A stretch of DNA of 64,000 bases from an uncultured Paracoccaceae bacterium (GCA_947503175.1 CANNCO010000002.1:124001-188000), one strand, 5' to 3'. Shown: positions 45,647-55,354, numbered from the stretch's first letter. The notes: generated by a model from the letters alone, not told the origin. A program made the numbers and translations.

Positions 45647-47829
45647 GCCACGAACAGGTTCTCCTGCGTGTCCTCCTCGTCTTCCGGCGGCTCGTCCTTC
45701 TGCTCGAAGGTCGGGACAACCTCGGACAACGTGACCTCGGTGTTCAGTGTCTTCAGCCACATCTGAGGCCGTCCGCCGGTCGTGTTCTCGGCGACGGTCT
45801 GTTCCTCTTCGGCCGTATCCTCCGATGCTTCGGCCACGTCATCCTCAACGACGGCCGCTTTCTGCGTTCTCCACTGTCCGAACATCTTCCATCCGGATCT
45901 TGGCGCGGCGGCTTCCTCGGTATCGTCGTCGCGGTCTTTCCCGCGCACCAGGGATTCCAAGGCTGCTTTGAGCTCCTGCACCTTGTCGATGAACCATGCC
46001 TTGAATGACCGGAAAGCCGGAGCCGGCTCGGCCACTTCTTCGGGCTCCTCGACGACGCTGGGTTCGTCGTCAGCCTTCTCCGCGACGTCCTCATCAACCT
46101 TGACGTCTTCAGGTTCTTCGACCGGCGTCTCATCGACGATGTCTTCGTATGTGGGTTCTTCTTCCGGCTCTTCCACAACGACCACGGGCGGTTCGGTTTC
46201 CGGAACATCGGGAGTATCGTCGTCTTCGACCGGCGGATCTTCCTCCACCCCGTCCCGTCCGACGACTTCTTCGTCGGGTTCTTCGACTTCCTCTTCGGGT
46301 TGTTCAACCGGGGTCTCGCTAACGATATCTTCATCCGCCGGTTCTTCTTCCGGCTCGTCCACGACGACCACGGGCGGTTCGGTTTCCGGGACATCGGGCG
46401 TCTCGTCATCTTCGACCGGCGGATCTTCCTCGACCCCGTCCCGTCCCACGACTTCATCGTCGGGTTCTTCGACTTCCTCTTCGGGTTGTTCGACCGGCGT
46501 CTCGTTAACGATGTCTTCATCCGCCGGTTCTTCTTCCGGCTCGTCCACGACAACCACGGGCGGTTCGGTCTCCGGGACATCGGGCGTCTCGTCGTCTTCG
46601 ACTGGCGGGTTCTCCGCGGTGTCGTCCTGATCGTCCGAGTTCGTGAGACTGGACCCGAACCCCCCATAGAAGGGACTGTCAGGCCGGATCGAGAGATCGT
46701 CGAGATCGACCATCCCGCCATCGTAATTGACGATGTGATCCGGCGCGTATGTATCGGAATTCGGGTCGGTGTAGGACAGGATCAGGTTCCCGTCCGGGGA
46801 TTTCACCTTATCGATAAAGACATCGTCCGCGATGTTTCCCGAAACAATCGGATCAGGCGAGTCGCCCACCCAGATCCACGGCTTATAGTTCACCTCGTCC
46901 GCCCAGGCATCCATCTTGGTCCAGTTGTCTGGGTTCCACAGGACGGTATTGTCCTGAATCTCAAGACCGTCGACACCGGCAACGTAGATGCCATGCGGCG
47001 ATCCGGTATAGATGACATTGTCGTGGATCGAAATGTCCTGGAAATTCTCGGAGCCGGCGCCGCCAATCAGGATGCCCTGATAAGATGGTGCGCCTGCAGT
47101 GCTCATCAGATTGCCGCTGATCTCGATGTTCGAATTCAGAAGCGTCGCACCCTGACCGAAAATCTGGATGAAGTCCGAGTGGTTCTCGCTCTGGTCGGAC
47201 CCGTAAAAGCCTTCCATCGTATTGTCGGCAATAACGACGTTCTGAACACCAGCACCCGAGAAGGCATCCGCCTGAAGTCCGGTGATGTGGTTGCCGGAAT
47301 ACTCGATGTCCGTGCTGTCCAGGAAATTGAAGGCGAAAAAGTAATTCGAGATATCGTTTCCGGCGATGGTCACGTCCGAACTGTCTCTTACCAGCCCGCC
47401 ATTCTCGGCCTGCGTCGCATTGGTGGTCGAACTCAAATACCCGTCGGCCTCGCCGGTCATGGTGTTTCCGACAATCTGGATATGTTCAGACTGCGTGACG
47501 CGCACATCGAAAAGATCGCCGCTGGACCCGGCTCCCGAGCTGTCGATAACGGTCCCGGTGATCGCGATATGCGACGAGTCGAAGATCGACACGTTATGCA
47601 GCGTCGGCGGATTGGAATCGTCCAGCGACTTGATCAGGATCGGGCTGTCCGATCCTCCGATGCCATGGGCGCGGACGGTGAACGGGCCGCCATCGCCATC
47701 AAGCAGGATGGTACCGCCGGAACCCTGGTCGAGTTGGGCGAGAGCCGATTGCAGTTCTTGGTTGTTCGTTACGATAATTGAGTCACTGGCATGTCCGGAA
47801 TAATCGGTCAGATATGAAGTATCGGACAT
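45643..47829 (-). CDS. Beta-helix protein with acidic Pro/Glu tandem repeats
   Basis: 728 residues with no N-terminal signal peptide. Residues about 20-395 form a right-handed beta-helix with repeated V/I-x-N-N coils and the motif HSDFIQ at 217-222. Residues about 409-575 are 62-residue repeats (PPVEDDETPDVPETEPPVV...). The C-terminal 150 residues are acidic, with a helix (FKAWFIDKVQELKAALESL). The C-terminus ENLFVA could be a type I secretion end, but no RTX repeats are seen. The ATG has GGGAGAC upstream. It is probably a surface or matrix protein acting with the polymer; function unproven. Confidence 0.85.
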   Translation of the reverse strand: MSDTSYLTDYSGHASDSIIVTNNQELQSALAQLDQGSGGTILLDGDGGPFTVRAHGIGGSDSPILIKSLDDSNPPTLHNVSIFDSSHIAITGTVIDSSGAGSSGDLFDVRVTQSEHIQIVGNTMTGEADGYLSSTTNATQAENGGLVRDSSDVTIAGNDISNYFFAFNFLDSTDIEYSGNHITGLQADAFSGAGVQNVVIADNTMEGFYGSDQSENHSDFIQIFGQGATLLNSNIEISGNLMSTAGAPSYQGILIGGAGSENFQDISIHDNVIYTGSPHGIYVAGVDGLEIQDNTVLWNPDNWTKMDAWADEVNYKPWIWVGDSPDPIVSGNIADDVFIDKVKSPDGNLILSYTDPNSDTYAPDHIVNYDGGMVDLDDLSIRPDSPFYGGFGSSLTNSDDQDDTAENPPVEDDETPDVPETEPPVVVVDEPEEEPADEDIVNETPVEQPEEEVEEPDDEVVGRDGVEEDPPVEDDETPDVPETEPPVVVVDEPEEEPADEDIVSETPVEQPEEEVEEPDEEVVGRDGVEEDPPVEDDDTPDVPETEPPVVVVEEPEEEPTYEDIVDETPVEEPEDVKVDEDVAEKADDEPSVVEEPEEVAEPAPAFRSFKAWFIDKVQELKAALESLVRGKDRDDDTEEAAAPRSGWKMFGQWRTQKAAVVEDDVAEASEDTAEEEQTVAENTTGGRPQMWLKTLNTEVTLSEVVPTFEQKDEPPEDEEDTQENLFVA
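46109..46604 (-). repeat. 186-bp in-frame tandem repeat, about 2.7 copies
   Basis: The segment ACYGGCGG recurs at 46229, 46415 and 46601, exactly 186 bases apart, and the intervening DNA is nearly identical between copies 1 and 2. The repeats are wholly within the coding region of the acidic beta-helix protein and add 62 residues each. The third copy diverges (VVVVEEPEEEPTYEDIV) and stops at about 46109. Slippage or recombination between the copies would change the length of the acidic stalk without a frameshift. Confidence 0.95.
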
Positions 47830-47927
47830 TTTGTCTCCCTTGGGCAGCGAAAGGACTGTTCGCGAAGCGTGATCAACTAGACGGTATCTCGCGCTCTGTT
47901 AACTCTGTTTGCCAACTGCGTTTCAAT

Positions 47928-47947
47928 TTGGGCAAAACAATGCCCAA
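47928..47947. promoter_or_regulatory. Perfect inverted repeat upstream of the acidic beta-helix gene
   Basis: TTGGGCA and TGCCCAA flank six bases (AAACAA) in an AT-rich stretch about 100 bases before the beta-helix start. The two half-sites form a dyad typical of a dimeric regulator's site. No regulator gene in the window is an obvious partner. Confidence 0.45.
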
Positions 47948-48130
47948 GGAGTGTCCAAGTATGGGCGGAACAAAGCGCAGCGAAGTTTGCGATTGGCCGA
48001 AAAATCACGCCAGATTGGCAAGATTGAAATTCGTAAGATACTAATTAATAAAGATAATTGCCAATGTAACTGGGCATTTCGCCAACGACCTCGGCTATAA
48101 ATGAAACTGCCGATAAGCGGATCTCCACCG

Positions 48131-48161
48131 ATACAAAGACGGCGGTGAACAGGCTTTGTAT
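48131..48161. repeat. 8-base inverted repeat with 15-base loop
   Basis: ATACAAAG (48131-48138) pairs perfectly with CTTTGTAT (48154-48161) across a 15-base loop. It could form an RNA hairpin in the long leader of the UbiA gene or act as a protein site. Function unknown. Confidence 0.4.
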
Positions 48162-48204
48162 GCGGCAGAGCTACAGAATCCCGGGCATTTCGGAGTTCCG
48201 GAAT

Positions 48205-48223
48205 GGGACCCGAAACGGGTTCC
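48205..48223 (+). terminator. Terminator-like stem-loop in the intergenic region
   Basis: GGGACCCG-AAA-CGGGTTCC forms an 8-base stem with one mismatch and a three-base loop, followed by TTTAAT. It could end a short plus-strand transcript or attenuate the UbiA leader. The short T-run makes it a weak candidate. Confidence 0.3.
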
Positions 48224-48665
48224 TTTAATCGCGTAATTAGGGGTGTGTGGCGTCTTGGCCGTCGCTCTTTCACATCCTCTGAAAATGCTGTGCCCGATGG
48301 GACAACGCCGAGCTGTGATGGCAAGCGTACGATCCGAATGCGGATGCGCGACAGTCCTTTAGTGGTCAATCCTCTAGTGATCAGTCAGGGCCACACAAGG
48401 CGCAGGATTGTTTGTCTCCGCCAGAAATCGCTTGAAGAACGAGATGCACTTGCCGCACCAAAGACTGAACACTCACCTGGGGATCAGGCTACGTTCGTAT
48501 CGAAGACGCAATTGCCCGCCGTGCCGGTTCCGGCTCTCTGAAAATCAGGGCCAGTTCCGGTCGCGAGGGTCAACCGGAGGTTTCGAAGACCGCACTCCAG
48601 CGACAGACCACATGAGCCGCACGGGTCGGACATACCGCTATAGGGAAACCAAGGCAAAAGACTCC

Positions 48666-50090
48666 ATGACAAAAACAGCCCTTGATCACACGCCTGACGA
48701 CGACGCGGCTGCGCTTGTCGTTGACCTGACGTCGATTGCCGGGGTCATGGGCTCGAGTCTCGAAACCTTTCTGGGGGGCCTTCACTCGCACCCCAGGGAT
48801 CTGCTGCGGGCCTTGCTGGGGGGACCTTCGCGTATCCGGGACCGGGTCAGGGAGTTGGAGCCGCTTCTTGCGCCCGAGTTGCGACTGCCACAGGTCGTCC
48901 TGCGAAAGATACACGCGGCAAAGGACGCCGGGAACCGGCGTATCCTGATCGTGCCCGCCGGTGCCTTTGACCGGCAGATCGCGGGCGAAAGCTCCGACCT
49001 GTTTGATGAGGTTGTCGAAGGGACATCCAGCGCATCGGGTATCTCCGAACGACTTGACGGCAGCGCATACGATCTGATCGGCGGCACGCCGGGGACCGAC
49101 CCCATATGGACGAACGCCCGCATAGCCATGACGGTCGACCCCGATTATGCGGGTCCGGCCCGCCCCGACGGCAACGGCGAAATCCGGCGTCTTGCGAGCG
49201 ATCCCCCCGGCGCGCCCAGATGGGCGGCTTATCTCCGGGCGCTCAGGCCGCACCAGTGGTCAAAGAACATGCTGGTCTTTGTACCGGCGTTGGCCGCGCA
49301 TGACAGTGCCGCACTGGGCCTTGCGCTGTTCGCGTTCATATCGTTCTCGCTGATCGCCTCGGCCGGGTACATCCTGAACGACATACTCGATCTTCATGCC
49401 GACAGGGCGCATCCCCGAAAGCGAAACCGGCCCTTTGCGTCGGGTGCGGTTCCCCTAAGCCACGGGATTTTCATGATCGCCCTGCTGTTTGCGCTGGGGA
49501 TAACGATCGCGGCGCTTCTGACGACGCTTGGATGTCTCGCCGTCGTCATCACCTACTTCGTGATGACGTTCCTCTACTCGACCTGGCTGAAGCGAAAGCC
49601 AATCCTCGACATACTGACGCTTGCCGGTCTTTATACCCTCAGGATCATCGCGGGTGCGGCGGCGACCGGCATCATCCTGTCCCCATGGATGCTGGGCTTC
49701 TCGACCTTTCTTTTTCTCGCGCTCGCCGCCGTCAAAAGACAAGCCGAACTGCGCGAGGTCGCGGAACGGGCCGACAGCGCCGTCATCGGGCGCGGTTACA
49801 TCGCCGAGGATCTTCCTGTTATCCGCAGTATCGGCATCTCTGCGGCGAATGCAGCGGTTCTTGTTCTCGCACTGTATATCTCAAGCAGCGATGTGCAGGA
49901 TCTCTATTCTGCGCCGGCCCTGCTCTGGTTGATCTGCCCGATCCTGCTCTACTGGACACTCAGAATGGTCATGAAGGCCCATCGCGGCGACATGACCGAC
50001 GACCCGATCGTCTTTGCCGCGCGCGACTGGATAAGCCGGATCACGGTTCTTCTGGTCGCTGTCTTCGTTCTGGCCGCGGCGAACCTCTAG
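48666..50090 (+). CDS. UbiA-family prenyltransferase-like membrane protein with decayed HAD domain
   Basis: 474 residues. Residues about 14-165 match the HAD-phosphatase domain that precedes UbiA in many bacteria, but the DxDGT motif is reduced to DLTSIAG (Asp20 kept, second Asp now Thr22), so phosphatase activity is unlikely. From about 190 there are about eight hydrophobic spans, with the Asp-rich NDILDLHADRAHPRKRNRP motif of prenyl/decaprenyl-phosphate phosphoribosyl transferases. It probably modifies a polyprenyl phosphate for polymer or lipid synthesis. The ATG at 48666 is preferred; 48612 is possible. Confidence 0.85.
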   Translation: MTKTALDHTPDDDAAALVVDLTSIAGVMGSSLETFLGGLHSHPRDLLRALLGGPSRIRDRVRELEPLLAPELRLPQVVLRKIHAAKDAGNRRILIVPAGAFDRQIAGESSDLFDEVVEGTSSASGISERLDGSAYDLIGGTPGTDPIWTNARIAMTVDPDYAGPARPDGNGEIRRLASDPPGAPRWAAYLRALRPHQWSKNMLVFVPALAAHDSAALGLALFAFISFSLIASAGYILNDILDLHADRAHPRKRNRPFASGAVPLSHGIFMIALLFALGITIAALLTTLGCLAVVITYFVMTFLYSTWLKRKPILDILTLAGLYTLRIIAGAAATGIILSPWMLGFSTFLFLALAAVKRQAELREVAERADSAVIGRGYIAEDLPVIRSIGISAANAAVLVLALYISSSDVQDLYSAPALLWLICPILLYWTLRMVMKAHRGDMTDDPIVFAARDWISRITVLLVAVFVLAAANL

Positions 50091-50092
50091 CG

Positions 50093-51697
50093 TCACAGCG
50101 GAACAAATCGCGGAAGACGCGGCAGGACCCGTTCCATCTTATCCATAAGACGGCGGTCCGCATCCGCATCCGTCTCGTCGACGCCAATGGGCGTCGTGAA
50201 GCGCACAAGGGCTCCGTCGGTACGGCCCATCAAAAGCCCATCGGCGATCACGGTTGTCTTGGCGATCACATCGTTCGTTATCCGCTTGCCGCGCTGCTCG
50301 AACCAGTAATAGACAAGCTGCCTGCTCTGCCCCTTCTGGATAACCGCGCGGTTAAGTTCGAAGTCGCCATATGCGGTTTCGGGGAATGAGACCGCGTGCT
50401 CGCTCAACTGAAATATCTCCCATCCGCCATTCGGCAGACAGACCTCGGGTGAGTGAATGCCGTCCCCATCGGTCTGATTGTGGTAGAACGCCGTGAAGAA
50501 ATTCACCGGCATCTCGCCCACCAGCTGATAGGTGATGTTGGCATAATCATCGGCAGCGAGAACTTCCTCGACCTCCGGATCGAGCCGTTCACGGAACCCC
50601 TGCCAGTCATCCAGCCTCGTGGGGAACAGAATGAATGGATCACGTTCGATCTGGGTGGTTGTCCCCGACGTGACGAACGATGCCCCGACCGACGCACCCG
50701 CGGTCAGGCACACCGCGACCGCCATCGCCAATGACGCCCGGATACCCGTGATCTTCATCGCGATGTGACCCAGCCGGTCGGTATCCAGATCGATCGCCTC
50801 TGACAGCGGGAGCGGGTCGCTCTGCAGCCTCTGAAGGCCGATCGCCATCAGGAAAAGAATGCTGATGCAGGCGATGAAAATGATCCAGCCTTCAAAGAAG
50901 TGGAAAAACCCCTCGGCATGGGAAATCCCGAAATAGTTCACCAGAACGCCGATCATCCCGATGCGGAACGAGTTCATGAAAACCGTCAGTGGCGCGGCGG
51001 CAAGCAGCAATACGGCCTTGTGCCAGATCGGCCCGCGATAAAGGATCGCGAACAGGTAAGAGAAGCTGAGAATGGGGAACAGATAGCGCAATCCCGAACA
51101 CGCCTCGGCCACATGCAGCTTGTAGACACCAAGGTCGATAATATTTCCGTCAAGAAACACCGGGACGCCCGCCAGAGAAACAAACCAGACGCCAAGCTCG
51201 GATGAGACACCCTGAAGAAACATTGACATCTTCCAGTACAGTATCTGCGGCAGCGGCAACATGAAGATCAGGTGCAGCACCGGTAACTGATGCCGCTTCC
51301 CCTTGTCCCAGCCAAAGCAGACCAGAACGACACCTGCGACCCAGATGATCATCGAATAGGTCACGATGTCCGCGACCCTGGCCAGGTTGCCGATCATCGC
51401 AAGGACAAGTGCAAACCCGATCACGGCGATGCCGGGCCACCGGTTGACCGATTTGGCACGATCGACCGGGTCCCGACGCAGCTCACGCAGGAAAAGGTAT
51501 AAGGAAATCAACGGAATAAGGGGGCCGTGGCTGTATTCGGGCGTACTCCAGGCCGCAGCCAGCGACTCCAGCCCAAGCCAGAAGACCGGAATCGAGACGG
51601 CGACGAGAACGCCGAACAAAAGCAGACCGGTCGGGTTGACGGATGAAGAGGCACTCACACCGGGGTCGTTGGGCACTGTTACTGACATTGCTCTCAT
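50093..51697 (-). CDS. Exosortase with fused EpsI domain (XrtD-like)
   Basis: 534 residues. The N-terminal half has about eight membrane spans with the exosortase catalytic residues: Cys200 in AEACSGLRY, Arg245 in NSFRIG, and His266 in the HFFEG segment. From about residue 315 there is an EpsI domain (DPEVEEVL...[11 protein letters not shown]). The fusion fits the XrtD type of Rhodobacterales, which cleaves VPLPA-CTERM tails at the periplasmic face. None of the secreted proteins in the window ends in such a tail. It is convergent with the UbiA gene, two bases apart. Confidence 0.9.
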   Translation of the reverse strand: MRAMSVTVPNDPGVSASSSVNPTGLLLFGVLVAVSIPVFWLGLESLAAAWSTPEYSHGPLIPLISLYLFLRELRRDPVDRAKSVNRWPGIAVIGFALVLAMIGNLARVADIVTYSMIIWVAGVVLVCFGWDKGKRHQLPVLHLIFMLPLPQILYWKMSMFLQGVSSELGVWFVSLAGVPVFLDGNIIDLGVYKLHVAEACSGLRYLFPILSFSYLFAILYRGPIWHKAVLLLAAAPLTVFMNSFRIGMIGVLVNYFGISHAEGFFHFFEGWIIFIACISILFLMAIGLQRLQSDPLPLSEAIDLDTDRLGHIAMKITGIRASLAMAVAVCLTAGASVGASFVTSGTTTQIERDPFILFPTRLDDWQGFRERLDPEVEEVLAADDYANITYQLVGEMPVNFFTAFYHNQTDGDGIHSPEVCLPNGGWEIFQLSEHAVSFPETAYGDFELNRAVIQKGQSRQLVYYWFEQRGKRITNDVIAKTTVIADGLLMGRTDGALVRFTTPIGVDETDADADRRLMDKMERVLPRLPRFVPL

Positions 51698-51916
51698 CTA
51701 TCTGAAAGTTAACTCGCGGATCGGGGAAAACTATCCGTTTGGCCCTTATCCGACAAGAGTTTAATCCGGTTCGAACAGGTCGCGCAGCCGCCGCAGAGGC
51801 CTGTTTCGTTCACGTTTTGAAGACCTGAAACGCAACAGGGCGCGGCAGTCGCCCCATCACCCGGCGCGTTTTCGGGCCATCACATGATGGCCCGCCGGGC
51901 GAAACGGTGACGCCGC

Positions 51917-52780
51917 TTACTTCAGCCCCAGAAGATAGGCCCCATAGGCGTTCTTTCCGAACCGTCCGGCCTGCAACTCAAGCATGCTGTCGTCGATCCA
52001 GCCCGCATCATGGGCAATCTCTTCGGGGCTCCCGGTCTGCAGGCCCTGCCGCTCCTGCAGGGTGCGCACAAAGTTACCGGCATCCAGAAGCGACGCATGG
52101 GTGCCCGTGTCGAGCCACGCATAGCCGCGCCCCATCCGTTCGACGGTCAGCGTGCCTTCGGCAAGGTACATCTCCAGCAGCGACACGATCTCCAGCTCGC
52201 CCCGGTCGGACGGGGTGATCTCCGCCGCGCGGTCGGGAGCCGAGCCATCAAGGAAGTAAAGTCCCGTCACCGCATAGTTCGAGGGCGGCACGTCCGGCTT
52301 TTCGATGATCGACTTCACATGCGCCCCGTCATAGTCGACCACCCCGTAACGTTCCGGGTCCGACACGCGGTAACCGAATACCGTTCCGCCGGTGGTCTTG
52401 GCGTCAGCCGCCGCCAGTATCTTGGGAAGACCATGACCGAAAAAGATGTTGTCTCCCAGCACCATGGCCGAGGGCGCCCCGGCCAGGAAATCCTTCGCCA
52501 GAAGATAGGCCTGCGCCAGCCCGTCGGGCGACGGCTGTACGATCCATGTCAGCGAAATCCCCCACTGGCTGCCATCGCCCATGAGCCGCTGAAACTGGCT
52601 CTGGTCCTCGGGCGTGGTTATCACCGCGATCTCGCGGATCCCCGCCAGCATCAGAACCGACAGCGGGTAATAGATCATCGGCTTGTCGTAGATCGGCAGA
52701 AGCTGTTTCGACACACCCATGGTGATCGGGTAAAGTCGCGTCCCCGACCCGCCTGCCAGAATGATGCCTTTGCGTTTCAT
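51917..52780 (-). CDS. rmlA: Glucose-1-phosphate thymidylyltransferase
   Basis: 287 residues with the nucleotidyltransferase signature GGSGTRLYP near residues 8-16 and QLLPIYDKPMIYYPLS, plus the metal-binding Asp in VLGDNIFFG. It makes dTDP-glucose. It is the last gene of an rmlCBDA operon whose four genes all overlap by four bases (ATGA). About 215 bases of plain spacer, with no clear terminator, follow before the exosortase gene. Confidence 0.96.
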   Translation of the reverse strand: MKRKGIILAGGSGTRLYPITMGVSKQLLPIYDKPMIYYPLSVLMLAGIREIAVITTPEDQSQFQRLMGDGSQWGISLTWIVQPSPDGLAQAYLLAKDFLAGAPSAMVLGDNIFFGHGLPKILAAADAKTTGGTVFGYRVSDPERYGVVDYDGAHVKSIIEKPDVPPSNYAVTGLYFLDGSAPDRAAEITPSDRGELEIVSLLEMYLAEGTLTVERMGRGYAWLDTGTHASLLDAGNFVRTLQERQGLQTGSPEEIAHDAGWIDDSMLELQAGRFGKNAYGAYLLGLK

Positions 52781-53631
52781 GGGGTTACTCCAAGCTCGGT
52801 CAGGACGCTGTCCAATCCGCGCGCCCAGTCGGGTTTCGCTATCCCGAATGTCTGTTCAAGGGATGTGCAGTCAAGGCGCGAGTTTCGGGGGCGCTCGGCG
52901 GGGGTCGGATAGTCCTCGGTTGCGATATCGTTGACCTGCACCGCGCGGCCGGCCTTTGCAAAGATGCAGCGGGCGAAATCGGCCCAGCTGACATCGGGTG
53001 CCCCGGCAAGGTGATAGATGCCGCTTTTCCCGGGTGCGCCGGTCAATGCTGCCGCAATTTGCAGACAGGCGCTTGCGATATCAGCGGCGGGTGTCGGCCC
53101 GCCGACCTGATCGGCGACGATGCCAAGGGTGTCGCGCGTCTCCGACAGGCGCAGCATGGTCTTCACGAAATTCGCGCCATGGGCCGAGAACACCCAGGAT
53201 GTCCGCAGGATCGCATGGGTGCCGCCCGCAGCGATGACGGCCTCTTCGCCCGCACGTTTGGATACGCCATAGACGCCCAACGGCGCCACAGGGTCCGACG
53301 GCTTGCGCGGCACATCGCCCGACCCGTCAAAGACGTAATCGGTCGAGATTTGCACCAAAGGCACTGAAAGCGCGGCGGCAACCTCGGCGATTCGCCCCGG
53401 CGTCTCGGCATTGACCACGAACGCCTCGGCCCGGTTGTCTTCCGCCGCATCCACCGCCGTCCATGCCGCCGCGATGATGATCGCGGTCGGGCTTGCGTCG
53501 CGCACGACCACCGCACAGGCATCGGGATCCGTGAAATCGGCCTCATCCCGCCCCATGAACCGCGCCCCGGGCGCAAGACGGCCAAGCTCTGTCGCGACCT
53601 GCCCCGTCCGGCCTAGGACTAAAACAGTCAT
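52777..53631 (-). CDS. rmlD: dTDP-4-dehydrorhamnose reductase
   Basis: 284 residues. The NADPH loop is GRTGQVA at residues 7-13. DYVFDGSG and the catalytic YGVSK ([10 protein letters not shown]) are the family hallmarks. It reduces the 4-keto group to give dTDP-L-rhamnose. It overlaps rmlB and rmlA by four bases each. Confidence 0.95.
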   Translation of the reverse strand: MTVLVLGRTGQVATELGRLAPGARFMGRDEADFTDPDACAVVVRDASPTAIIIAAAWTAVDAAEDNRAEAFVVNAETPGRIAEVAAALSVPLVQISTDYVFDGSGDVPRKPSDPVAPLGVYGVSKRAGEEAVIAAGGTHAILRTSWVFSAHGANFVKTMLRLSETRDTLGIVADQVGGPTPAADIASACLQIAAALTGAPGKSGIYHLAGAPDVSWADFARCIFAKAGRAVQVNDIATEDYPTPAERPRNSRLDCTSLEQTFGIAKPDWARGLDSVLTELGVTP

Positions 53632-54668
53632 GCGCGGCCCAGTCTTTCGCCCACCCCGTCACGGTCCTGCAGCGCCCGCCACCAGCCCTCGTTCGCCAAA
53701 AACCAGTCGACAGTACGTTCCAGACCCTCGTCCAGTGTCATCGCGGGTCGCCAGCCCAGTTCGCTCTGAATGCGTGTCGCATCAATGGCATAGCGAAGGT
53801 CATGGCCGGGCCGGTCGATAACGAAACTGATCAGATCGGCATGGGGCGCTCCTTCGGGCCGCCTGTTATCGAGGATCGCACAGATCCTGCGCACCAGATC
53901 GATATTCGTGGCCTCGTTGTCCCCGCCGATATTATAGGTCCGCCCCACCTCCCCCTTGTCGATCACCGTCAAAAGCGCATCCGCATGATCCTCGACAAAC
54001 AGCCAGTCGCGCACATTCTCGCCCGTCCCGTAAACCGGGATCGGTTTTCCGGCCAACGCGTTCAGGATCACCACGGGGATCAGCTTTTCAGGGAAGTGGA
54101 AGGGCCCGTAATTGTTCGAACAATTCGTAAGCAGCACAGGCAGGCCATAGGTTTCGCCCCAGGCCCGCACCAGATGGTCCGACGCGGCCTTGGACGACGA
54201 ATAGGGGCTGCGCGGATCGTAGGCCGTGGTCTCGGTGAACTTCCCCTCGGGGCCCAGCGACCCATAGACCTCATCGGTCGAAACATGGTGGAACCGGAAC
54301 CCGTCGGGCCGCCCCCTGCCCTCCCAATGGGCCAGAGCGGCCTGCAACAGTGTATAGGTGCCCACCACATTGGTCTGGATGAACGCCCCCGGCCCGTCAA
54401 TCGACCGATCCACATGGCTTTCGGCGGCGAGGTGCATCACCAGATCGGGCTGGTGGGTCTCGAAGATGCGGGTCAGTGCGCCGGCATCGCAAATATCCGC
54501 CTTCTCAAAGCTATAGGTGTCATGGTCGGCAACCGACGCCACATTGTCCAGACAGGCCGCATAGGTCAGCGCATCAAGATTTATCACGCGGTAGCCCCGC
54601 GCAATCGCAAGCCGCACCACTGCCGATCCGACAAATCCCGCACCGCCCGTGACAAGCAATGTCTTCAT
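53628..54668 (-). CDS. rmlB: dTDP-glucose 4,6-dehydratase
   Basis: 346 residues of the extended SDR fold: NAD loop GGAGFVGS near residues 7-14, [18 protein letters not shown] with the catalytic Asp-Glu, and YSSSKAASD with the catalytic Tyr/Lys. It is the second step to dTDP-rhamnose. ATG at 54668 overlaps the rmlC stop (ATGA), which decides the start over a longer version. Confidence 0.96.
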   Translation of the reverse strand: MKTLLVTGGAGFVGSAVVRLAIARGYRVINLDALTYAACLDNVASVADHDTYSFEKADICDAGALTRIFETHQPDLVMHLAAESHVDRSIDGPGAFIQTNVVGTYTLLQAALAHWEGRGRPDGFRFHHVSTDEVYGSLGPEGKFTETTAYDPRSPYSSSKAASDHLVRAWGETYGLPVLLTNCSNNYGPFHFPEKLIPVVILNALAGKPIPVYGTGENVRDWLFVEDHADALLTVIDKGEVGRTYNIGGDNEATNIDLVRRICAILDNRRPEGAPHADLISFVIDRPGHDLRYAIDATRIQSELGWRPAMTLDEGLERTVDWFLANEGWWRALQDRDGVGERLGRA

Positions 54669-55231
54669 GGCGCGGTCCACTCGAAAGGGCTGTCCCAGCC
54701 ATCAAAAGCAAGCGCGGCTGCATCCTTGTCGGAGACAAGCGGTGTCGCGCCGTCCAGCTTCCAGTCGATACCCAGCGCCGGGCTGTCGAACCGCACCGCG
54801 CCATCCGCCGCGGGGGAATAGAAATCGCTGCATTTGTACAGAAGCTCGGCCTCGTCGGTCAGGGTCGAAAACCCGTGCAGAAAGCCCGCCGGGATGAACA
54901 GTTGCCGCCCGTTTTCAGCCGACAATTCCACCCCGATCCATGCGCCAAAGGTCGTGCTGCCCTTCCGCACATCGACGGCCACATCCCACACCGCACCGCG
55001 ACCGCACCGAACCAGTTTCGCCTGCGCATGGGGCGGCGCCTGATAGTGCAGCCCTCGAACCGTGCCCTTCTGCAGGCTAAGCGACTGATTGTCCTGCACG
55101 AAATCCACATCGACCCCGACCGTTCGCGCGCGATCCCGGTTCCAGACCTCGGAAAAGAACCCGCGCGGGTCCCTGTGCCGTGCAGGCTCAAGAATGACAA
55201 CGCCATCCAGCTTGGTCGTCTCTGACTTCAA
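54665..55231 (-). CDS. rmlC: dTDP-4-dehydrorhamnose 3,5-epimerase
   Basis: 188 residues of the RmlC cupin. [11 protein letters not shown], the catalytic His in RGLHYQ, and YKCSDFYSP are typical. It starts at TTG 55231 with AAGGAG eight bases upstream. It is the first gene of the rml operon, divergent from the UDP-glucuronate epimerase-like gene. Confidence 0.95.
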   Translation of the reverse strand: MKSETTKLDGVVILEPARHRDPRGFFSEVWNRDRARTVGVDVDFVQDNQSLSLQKGTVRGLHYQAPPHAQAKLVRCGRGAVWDVAVDVRKGSTTFGAWIGVELSAENGRQLFIPAGFLHGFSTLTDEAELLYKCSDFYSPAADGAVRFDSPALGIDWKLDGATPLVSDKDAAALAFDGWDSPFEWTAP

Positions 55232-55354
55232 AAATCGGCACTCCTTACCACGTCACGACATGCTCCGGGGTTTCCCCCGTGGCGGGGCCCCGGTCAAGAC
55301 GCGAGCGCGCAAGTGAAACAACACATGGCCAGGAATGTTTACTACATCTGGTAT

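Larger units (their letters stand above)
47830..48665. other. 836-base intergenic region with several inverted repeats, no gene recognised
   Basis: No open frame here looks coding. The left half (about 47870-48110) is unusually AT-rich. It holds TTGGGCA-AAACAA-TGCCCAA (47928-47947) and three copies of TTGCCAA (47909, 48014 reversed, 48058). Further right are ATACAAAG...CTTTGTAT (48131-48161) and a GGGACCCG-AAA-CGGGTTCC stem (48205-48223) followed by TTTAAT. It must hold the start signals of both the acidic beta-helix gene and the UbiA gene, and could hold a small RNA. Confidence 0.6.

Noticed and set aside
46109-46604. Repeat region considered as a CRISPR array
   Set aside because: Units are 186 bases, contiguous without spacers, and in frame inside a gene.
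45782-46630. Ser/Thr/Gly-rich plus-strand frame over the repeat region
   Set aside because: It is only the reverse reading of the Glu/Asp/Pro repeats; the minus-strand frame has a ribosome site and a full beta-helix domain.
48408-48665. N-terminal extension of the UbiA gene frame (and nearby short frames)
   Set aside because: Arg-rich without similarity; ATG at 48666 starts just before the conserved HAD-like domain.
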